From a bacterium (GTDB lineage: Bacteria; Armatimonadota; Zipacnadia; Zipacnadales; Zipacnadaceae), in contig JAUWJN010000052.1 of assembly GCA_030607655.1 (NCBI GenBank), positions 1 through 11,332 of the forward strand: a stretch of DNA of 11,332 bases. The letters are read 5' to 3'. Under the pieces are notes generated by a model that had not been told where the DNA came from, did no database searches, and saw only the letters and a program-made list of their open reading frames with translations. Both the position numbers and the translations under genes were made by a program. Shown here one piece after another: positions 6,746 through 11,332 of this stretch. Positions within the stretch are counted from its first letter, which is position 1, and each line of letters starts with the position of its first letter.

Positions 6746-7543
6746 ATGAACCAATCAATGCACCAGACGCCAACTGACCAAGTCAAGCCGGTATACACAT
6801 ATCCGGATAGTCTGACTGAGGTGCCCCTGCGGTACTGCCCGGGATGCACTCACGGCATTGCCCATCGGCTGGTGGCCGAGGTGATTGATGAGCTGGGCGT
6901 CAGGGAACGGACGGTAGCCATCGCCCCGGTAGGCTGTTCGGTATACGCTTACGAATACTTTAATACTGACGCGGTACAGGCCGCCCACGGGCGCGGCCCA
7001 GCGGTAGCTACCGGCATCAAGCGTACCCGGCCTGACACCATAGTCTTCACCTATCAGGGCGACGGTGACCTGGCTTCCATCGGCCTGGCTGAGGTTATAC
7101 ACGCCGCAGCGCGCGCGGAGAACTTCACCGTAATTTTTGTCAATAACGCCGTCTTTGGTATGACTCAAGGGCAGATGGCGCCTACCACTCTGATGGGCCA
7201 AAAGACCACCACTACCCCTCGCGGCCGCACCATTGAGCAGGGCGGGCACCCGCTGAATATCTGTGAACTGCTGGCCCAGATACCGGGAGTGGCGTACTTG
7301 GCCCGTGAGACGATGATTGCTCCCAAGTACGTAATGCGCGCCAAGCGCAGCATCAAAAAAGCCTTCCAGGCGCAGATGCAGGAGCTGGGGTTTTCCCTGG
7401 TGGAACTAGTAAGTAGCTGTCCCACCTGGTGGCGGATGAAGCCGCTGGAAGCCTTTGCGCATATTGAAGAGAAAATGCTGGTGCAGTATCCGCTGGAAGT
7501 GTTTGTGGATAAACTCAAAGAAGCCAATGATTCGTCCGGATAA
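6746..7543 (+). CDS. 2-oxoacid:ferredoxin oxidoreductase beta subunit (TPP-binding)
   Basis: The 265-residue beta subunit (KorB/VorA/PorB-like) holds the diphosphate end of TPP. The motif GDGD (105-108) with N133-N134 is the TPP/Mg signature, and GMTQGQMAPTT (138-148) is characteristic of this family. RYCPGCTHG (29-37) carries the C31/C34 pair, with C64 in APVGCS; these are the cysteines expected to bind the internal cluster near the active site. The ending (CPTWW followed by the HIEEKM helix) fits the KOR/VOR branch. The ATG at 6746 is accepted, with only a weak AGAG at 6733-6736 before it; a second ATG at 6758 is possible. It lies 25 bases behind alpha and 11 before gamma. The symbol is left blank because the substrate (2-oxoglutarate, branched 2-oxoacid or other) is not determined. 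Confidence 0.95.
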   Translation: MNQSMHQTPTDQVKPVYTYPDSLTEVPLRYCPGCTHGIAHRLVAEVIDELGVRERTVAIAPVGCSVYAYEYFNTDAVQAAHGRGPAVATGIKRTRPDTIVFTYQGDGDLASIGLAEVIHAAARAENFTVIFVNNAVFGMTQGQMAPTTLMGQKTTTTPRGRTIEQGGHPLNICELLAQIPGVAYLARETMIAPKYVMRAKRSIKKAFQAQMQELGFSLVELVSSCPTWWRMKPLEAFAHIEEKMLVQYPLEVFVDKLKEANDSSG

Positions 7544-7554
7544 AGGTAATACCA

Positions 7555-8100
7555 ATGCGTGAAGAAGTTTATATGGCTGGTATGGGCGGACAAGGGGTGC
7601 TGTTGGCGAGCCAGATACTCGCCCAGGCAGCAATGTCAGCAGGCTTAGAAGTCTCTTGGTTCCCCCTGTATAGTCCGGAGGTGCGCGGAGGGTGGGCGAC
7701 CTGTACAGTGGTGGTAGCTGACGGTGAGGTAGGTAGCCCAGTGGTCGGTCATCCGGCCGCAATGATTCTCATGGATAAAATAGCGGTCGAGAACCATTTG
7801 GGCAAGATAAGGCCTGAGGGGCTGGCGATTGTCAATTCTTCTCTAGCCGGCGAGGAATTTGACCGTGACGATGTACGAATAATAGCAATCCCCGCTAATG
7901 ATGTTGCCACCGAAGTGGGCAGTGAACGGACGGTAAATATGGTGTTGTTGGGGGCCTACGTGGCGTCTGCTGAACTGGTCACACTTGCCGATATTGAGCA
8001 GGCGCTGCGTGAGGTAATTCCTGAGCGGCATCATTCGTTTATTCCCATTAATGTGGCCGCCTTGCAGCGGGGCGCACAGTATGTGACAAATCATAGATAA
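7555..8100 (+). CDS. 2-oxoacid:ferredoxin oxidoreductase gamma subunit
   Basis: The 181-residue gamma subunit (KorC/VorC/PorC-like) completes the alpha-beta-gamma-delta set and is thought to bind the CoA end of the substrate. It opens with the family glycine loop AGMGGQGVLLASQ (8-20), followed by PEVRGGWATC (41-50), equivalent to the PEMRGG block of the family, and MILMDK. A later NMVLLGAYV segment is also typical. AAAGG at 7542-7546, overlapping the beta-subunit stop, lies eight bases before the ATG, so the start is clear. The length is normal for a stand-alone gamma protein. The gene is followed after 15 bases by the translin-family gene, which probably belongs to the same transcript. Confidence 0.95.
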   Translation: MREEVYMAGMGGQGVLLASQILAQAAMSAGLEVSWFPLYSPEVRGGWATCTVVVADGEVGSPVVGHPAAMILMDKIAVENHLGKIRPEGLAIVNSSLAGEEFDRDDVRIIAIPANDVATEVGSERTVNMVLLGAYVASAELVTLADIEQALREVIPERHHSFIPINVAALQRGAQYVTNHR

Positions 8101-8105
8101 CTGAT

Positions 8106-8121
8106 GAGGTGATTCATTATT
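8106..8121 (+). promoter_or_regulatory. Strong Shine-Dalgarno in front of an ATT start codon
   Basis: GAGGTGAT at 8106-8113 is complementary to eight consecutive bases of the usual 16S rRNA 3' end. Two ATT codons follow in frame (8116-8118 and 8119-8121), six and nine bases after the GAGG core. An in-frame TGA at 8110-8112, inside this Shine-Dalgarno, closes the frame upstream. No ATG, GTG or TTG occurs in frame until TTG at 8281. Such a site fits only a start right here. Confidence 0.7.
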
Positions 8122-8754
8122 CTAACGGGACTCGATGAGATATGTGACCGCATCCGTCAACATTTCGACTGCCAAGACGCGGCGAGAGAGAAAGCCTATA
8201 ATCTGTCGCGGCAAGTTGTACGGTCGGCCTCGACAACGATAAAGAGCATCCATCGGGAGGAGATTAGTGAGGCCCGTCAATTGCTTGAGGAAACAGCACA
8301 ATTGACTGCCGAGCTGCTGGCCGCACTAGCCGAGACTCTCCCCTTGCGTTACGGCGGCTTCGTGGCAGATGCGGAGAAGGAATATGCGGAAGCTGCCATT
8401 ACTCTAGCGGCGATAACTGGCGAGCTGCTGCCCACACCGGAAGAACTGGCGATTGACTACGCGCCGTGGCTGAACGGCATGGCGGAGGCCGGCGGGGAGT
8501 TCCGTCGGCATATTCTCGACTTGATAAGAAAGGACGAATTAGACCGCGCGGAGCAGTTCCTGAGCGTTATGGATGAGATTTATCATACTATCATAGGATT
8601 CGATTATCCCAACGCTATCAGCCTGGGGCTGCGGGGCCGCGGCGACGCTTTACGCGGTATGATAGAGCGTACGCGAGGGGACTTGACCAACGCCCTGCGC
8701 CAGGCTCACCTGGAGCAGCGCCTGGCAGCATTTGACCAAAAACTGAAAAAATGA
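8116..8754 (+). CDS. Translin/TRAX-family protein, probable ATT start
   Basis: This 212-residue, almost wholly alpha-helical protein matches the translin superfamily: an N-terminal LDEICDRIRQHFD...REKAYNLSR helix pair, YGGFVADAEKEYAEA (about 79-93), and FDYPNAISLGLRGRGDALRG (162-181) before IERTRGDLTNALRQ. Translin-type proteins form ring-shaped octamers that bind single-stranded nucleic acid. E89 and E92 in EYAEA resemble the acidic pair of nuclease-active TRAX (from memory). The homologous N-terminus begins directly after the Shine-Dalgarno at 8106-8113, so the start should be ATT at 8116 or 8119; a TTG at 8281 would discard about 55 conserved residues. It is placed 15 bases after the oxidoreductase gamma gene. 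Translins are commonest in archaea and eukaryotes, with scattered bacterial members. The biological role here is unknown. Confidence 0.85.
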   Translation: MILTGLDEICDRIRQHFDCQDAAREKAYNLSRQVVRSASTTIKSIHREEISEARQLLEETAQLTAELLAALAETLPLRYGGFVADAEKEYAEAAITLAAITGELLPTPEELAIDYAPWLNGMAEAGGEFRRHILDLIRKDELDRAEQFLSVMDEIYHTIIGFDYPNAISLGLRGRGDALRGMIERTRGDLTNALRQAHLEQRLAAFDQKLKK

Positions 8755-8760
8755 TATAAT
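8732..8760 (+). promoter_or_regulatory. Sigma-70-type promoter with extended -10, overlapping the translin stop codon
   Basis: TTGACC (8732-8737) and a perfect TATAAT (8755-8760) are separated by 17 bases. The TG of the translin stop codon TGA (8752-8754) sits exactly one base before TATAAT, forming an extended -10 (TGnTATAAT). Transcription would start near 8767 and give a leader of about 65 bases before the small lipoprotein gene. This is the best promoter in the window and is read from sequence alone. Confidence 0.75.
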
Positions 8761-8830
8761 TACCAGGCAGGATGAGGGAACCAGTTAAATAAGGAAACGT
8801 ACTTACCAGTACAGGCAAAGGATGATGAGT

Positions 8831-9058
8831 ATGAGACAGTACATAATAATGGGGGTCGCACTTCTGCTGGTAATGTACGTATTCGGCTGCGGAGGCAGTA
8901 CTGGGCCAAAGATTACTCAGGACGATTTCGGGACCGGAGGAGATTCGGGCGGTGGCGACGATTACACTCCACCGGATTCAGGCGGGGGCGGCTATCCGCC
9001 AGCCCCGCCCACCCCACCCGCACCCCCGGATGGCGGCCCACCATCGCCGCCGTTCTAA
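8831..9058 (+). CDS. Small Gly/Pro-rich putative lipoprotein
   Basis: A 75-residue protein with a lipoprotein-type signal: MRQ, a hydrophobic core (residues 5-18) and YVFGC with the candidate lipidated Cys at 20. Residue 21 is Gly, so no inner-membrane retention Asp is present. The mature 56 residues are low complexity: an acidic Gly/Asp/Ser part (about 31-53) and then a Pro-rich tail (PPAPPTPPAPP, ending PPSPPF). No domain is recognisable. The ATG at 8831 is preferred: AAAGG at 8817-8821 stands nine bases before it, whereas the ATGs at 8822 and 8825 are too close. It is driven by the strong promoter at 8732-8760. A tether or spacer in the cell envelope is plausible, but the low-complexity tail gives no function, and the gene could be lineage-specific. 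Confidence 0.65.
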   Translation: MRQYIIMGVALLLVMYVFGCGGSTGPKITQDDFGTGGDSGGGDDYTPPDSGGGGYPPAPPTPPAPPDGGPPSPPF

Positions 9059-9142
9059 AATTGAGTGTCGGTGCAATAGTCGCTAGTTCACAACGCAGCA
9101 GGGATGATCGCTAGACGAGCTTTGCCAGTAGGAGATGCTGCG

Positions 9143-9670
9143 GTGAACAAGCTTGGACTATCTGAACACCCCGCCATCAAGCTCGCCGCTTATCTCTTGT
9201 TGCCCGTATTAATAGATGCACATTTGGTAGTGTATCTGCCCTATGTCATTCCTGATTCGTCGCTGCTAATGCTCCGGACCTCAGGAATGCTGATAGCGAT
9301 TTCCTGGGGCTGGGCGGGGTTGTTCCTCTGCATACTCCTCGGAATACTAATCGGGCTGCCCGTCGCCGGCTTCCTCATTGCCTTCCTGCGGGACCGATTG
9401 GCCCAGGTGCGTCGCGGCGCCGATGTACCTAGTACGCTGGCCAGCTTCGAGGTTTGGGCGATTACTACTATGCCGTGGTTCTTGATGGCCGCCGTCGCTT
9501 ACCTAGTAGGATACTTCTGGCTATTTCCACCAGTCGGAGGCGCCATCCTGGCTGTCAATGTCCTGTGGGCCCGCACCCTGGTCTACAATCAGCAGTTATG
9601 GGTCTACGAGTACCACAGGGCTTACTGGCAGCAGCAAACTAATCGTGCCCCTTCTGCCGCTGCCAGCTAG
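9143..9670 (+). CDS. Small multi-pass membrane protein of unknown function
   Basis: I do not recognise a family. The 175-residue product has four or five hydrophobic segments: about 14-36, 45-60, 62-82, 106-125 and 127-147. A positively charged loop between segments three and four (RDRLAQVRRG) suggests a cytoplasmic side. An aromatic, polar C-terminal tail follows (WVYEYHRAYWQQQ), and then an Ala/Ser end. The GTG at 9143 is chosen because AGGAG at 9130-9134 stands eight bases before it; the ATG at 9104 has no ribosome site at proper distance and would add 13 residues. It follows the small lipoprotein gene by 84 bases and may share its promoter. The long continuous hydrophobic pattern supports a real gene. 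Confidence 0.65.
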   Translation: MNKLGLSEHPAIKLAAYLLLPVLIDAHLVVYLPYVIPDSSLLMLRTSGMLIAISWGWAGLFLCILLGILIGLPVAGFLIAFLRDRLAQVRRGADVPSTLASFEVWAITTMPWFLMAAVAYLVGYFWLFPPVGGAILAVNVLWARTLVYNQQLWVYEYHRAYWQQQTNRAPSAAAS

Positions 9671-9815
9671 CTCCCTACTGCTGTCAAAACGCACGGTGTT
9701 ACCCTCGCCATAGAAGGCGCCCTAGAACATTCAATGCAGTTGCAGACGGCATGATGAGCATCTCCGGGGGAATTACCAGCAGGCCAGTTCAAATCACAAT
9801 TCGTGCCACTTGAGC
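9671..9815. other. Convergent intergenic region without a recognisable element
   Basis: This 145-base gap lies between the stop of the small membrane protein and the stop of csaB. Both transcripts should end here, but I found no strong stem followed by a T-run on either strand. Only weak palindromes are present, such as TGCAGTTGCA near 9735-9745. Termination may be Rho-dependent or the sites may be outside standard form. Confidence 0.4.
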
Positions 9816-10919
9816 CTAGCCCACAGATGGCGAGAGGGCCTCAAGGAGCTCAGCAAGTATATCAAAGTTGCGCGTCGCAGCTTCGCACAGGCGGGCGGCT
9901 ACCTGTTCGCGGTGGACAATATCCTGCTGGCGAGTAGCCCATAGGTCATCAACCGTTTGGATAAGCCGATCCGCGGATAGTTCGTCTAGCCCTACCACCG
10001 GCTGCTGGGCAGTTTGGGCAAAGTGCTCCACTTTGGGGTCGTAGGAGATGCCCAGCGCGGGCACGGCAGTAGCCGCCGCAAAAATCAGCCCATGCAAACG
10101 CATAGAGACCAGCAGGTCCAGAGAGGATATAACCCCCAGGAACTCGCGGGGGGCAGTAACGCCCTCCAACATAGCCACCGGACCGCCCGCATCGGCGGCC
10201 AGCCGCCAGGCCAAGCTCATATCTTCAGAGGGTTGGAAGGGAATGAGTAGCACCTGGCTCTGAAGCTCTTCGCGCAGATAGTGGATGAGAGGCAGCATAG
10301 CCTCTACTATCTGTCCCTGCGGCCAGGCCCGCAGCGATATACCCACTACCGCCTCGTCGGGGGATAGCCCACAGTTTCTTAAGAGCTGCTCGGCGCGCGC
10401 GCGCGGACAAGGGGAAAGCAGAAGAGTAGGGTCAGCGGTGATCTGCGCTGCCGGGATGGTTACTTGCAACTCATCGCGCAGGAACTGGGCGGATTGTCCA
10501 TCCCGTAAAGTTACGGCGGCGGCGTGTCGGAAAGCACGCGCGGTTAGCCCGCGGATAATCCTGCGCCGCAGGGGACCTAAGCCCTGGGCAAATATCATAT
10601 AGGGCGTGCCTGCCAGACGCGCCAGGCGCAGCACACCAAGATAATACAGGGGTGAGAGGAGGCTGGTAGTATCCTGAATAAGACCACCGCCACCCGATAT
10701 GAGTAGGTCCGCCGCCCGCAATTGGCGCCATATAGTGGGTAGTGACCATTGGGAGGTCGCCACCACGCCGTATTGAGCTTCGGTGCGCCGGGGATTTCCT
10801 GACAGCACCACTAGCTCATCCGCCGGCCGGCGGAGGCGTAGTTGCTCCAGGATAGCGGCCAGGATCGCCTCGTCGCCGATGTTGCCAAAGCCATAATATC
10901 CCGAAATCAGCAGCCGCAT
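9816..10919 (-). CDS. csaB: Polysaccharide pyruvyl transferase CsaB
   Basis: CsaB transfers pyruvate from phosphoenolpyruvate as a ketal onto cell-wall polysaccharide; in the known cases this makes the attachment site for SLH-domain S-layer proteins. The 367 residues include the opening GYYGFGNIGDEAIL (7-20), SGGGGLIQDTTS (75-86), the SMRLHGLIFAA block (272-282) and YDPKVEHF (293-300), all typical of CsaB. The length is normal. The ATG is the first codon of the conserved N-terminus. The upstream membrane-protein gene stops four bases before this start, so the two form an operon. No SLH-domain protein is in the window. The gene converges on the plus-strand membrane protein across 145 bases. 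Confidence 0.95.
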   Translation of the reverse strand: MRLLISGYYGFGNIGDEAILAAILEQLRLRRPADELVVLSGNPRRTEAQYGVVATSQWSLPTIWRQLRAADLLISGGGGLIQDTTSLLSPLYYLGVLRLARLAGTPYMIFAQGLGPLRRRIIRGLTARAFRHAAAVTLRDGQSAQFLRDELQVTIPAAQITADPTLLLSPCPRARAEQLLRNCGLSPDEAVVGISLRAWPQGQIVEAMLPLIHYLREELQSQVLLIPFQPSEDMSLAWRLAADAGGPVAMLEGVTAPREFLGVISSLDLLVSMRLHGLIFAAATAVPALGISYDPKVEHFAQTAQQPVVGLDELSADRLIQTVDDLWATRQQDIVHREQVAARLCEAATRNFDILAELLEALSPSVG

Positions 10920-10923
10920 TGGC

Positions 10924-11332
10924 CTATTCTCGCACTGGTGGTTGGCGGTGGGGGCCCCGCCAGCCTAGCCACCATACTACCAACCACAAAATCAAGCCGG
11001 CGATGACTCCTAACCAAACGCCATGCCCCACCCGCAATAGGGAGACGAGTAGCGGAGTGTGCAGATGGCAGAAGGTATTCATTATCGAGACCTGGCCAAT
11101 AGCGCCCAGGGTCAGCCCAATCCACAGGCCACGCCGGAGACCGGCGGCCAGCAGTACTAGCGAGACTATCATCAGCGGATGGGCGAAGAATATCTCCTTG
11201 CTGCGCGGCCTGACCAGCAGCAGTCGGTCCAACAAGGTGCGAACCTTTATCTCCACACCTGATATTCCCAGGCCCGGCTCATTCCCCGAGCGCAGGAGCA
11301 GCACAGCTACTACCGCCAAACCCAAAATGACT
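10924..11332 (-). CDS. DUF5693-like multi-pass membrane protein, C-terminal part (5' end outside window)
   Basis: The frame is open to the right edge; 135 C-terminal residues are visible and the TTG at 11325 is internal. At least four hydrophobic segments alternate with short charged loops. The block LGAIGQVSIMNTFCHLHTPL followed by LVSLLR, preceded by RPRSKEIFFAHPL, resembles from memory the C-terminal region of DUF5693 proteins, which are commonly encoded immediately before csaB. The end is a charged tail (RGPHRQPPVRE). The stop is four bases before csaB, so the proteins are cotranscribed and probably act in the same cell-wall polysaccharide process. Biochemical function is unknown. The family name is less certain than the membrane topology. 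Confidence 0.75.
   Translation of the reverse strand, partial: VILGLAVVAVLLLRSGNEPGLGISGVEIKVRTLLDRLLLVRPRSKEIFFAHPLMIVSLVLLAAGLRRGLWIGLTLGAIGQVSIMNTFCHLHTPLLVSLLRVGHGVWLGVIAGLILWLVVWWLGWRGPHRQPPVRE

Noticed and set aside
8281..8754. TTG at 8281 as start of the translin-family gene
   Set aside because: It would remove the conserved N-terminal helices and ignore the strong Shine-Dalgarno at 8106-8113.
9061..9090. Possible promoter (TTGAGT) before the membrane protein
   Set aside because: No acceptable -10 box 16-18 bases downstream.

Overview
The window is a compact, GC-rich bacterial chromosome segment. Nine genes that I read with confidence lie on the plus strand, along with two less certain small envelope genes, and two genes converge on them from the minus strand. 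The housekeeping part (xseA, xseB, dxs, nadK) is a rearranged version of the xseA-xseB-ispA-dxs-tlyA-nadK neighbourhood of Firmicutes and relatives. CsaB preceded by a DUF5693-like membrane protein, and a four-subunit ferredoxin-dependent 2-oxoacid oxidoreductase, point to an organism with anaerobic-type carbon metabolism. A deep Firmicute or a lineage such as Armatimonadota would fit. This placement is inference from gene content; the window holds no rRNA or other marker.

Region 1 (1-2921) holds the 3' part of xseA, then xseB (together exonuclease VII), then dxs, the entry enzyme of the non-mevalonate isoprenoid pathway. Between xseB and dxs, where ispA often sits, lies a 132-bp palindrome-rich element with matching inverted ends. 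Its left end supplies the stop codon of xseB.

Region 2 (2979-5338) holds an exported protein made of 13 abutting 34-residue TPR repeats, followed with a one-base overlap by NAD kinase.

Region 3 (5391-8100) is a 2-oxoacid:ferredoxin oxidoreductase operon in the order ferredoxin (delta), VorB/KorA-type alpha, TPP-binding beta, gamma. A dispersed-repeat hairpin has been captured as the C-terminal tail of the alpha subunit. Fifteen bases after the gamma gene comes a translin/TRAX-family gene (8116-8754). It has no ATG, GTG or TTG near its conserved N-terminus and most likely starts at an ATT codon behind a near-perfect Shine-Dalgarno sequence.

Region 4 (8732-9670) begins with a strong sigma-70-type promoter whose extended -10 'TG' lies in the stop codon of the translin gene. 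It faces a small Gly/Pro-rich putative lipoprotein and then a small multi-pass membrane protein. Region 5 (9816-11332, minus strand) holds csaB, for pyruvylation of cell-wall polysaccharide, and upstream of it the C-terminal part of a DUF5693-like membrane protein that runs off the window.

The most unusual points are the ATT-started translin gene attached to an oxidoreductase operon, the promoter fused to its stop codon, the two repeat elements that supply coding ends (xseB stop, alpha-subunit tail), and the perfectly tiled exported TPR protein. I see no CRISPR array, transposase, phage gene or tRNA.
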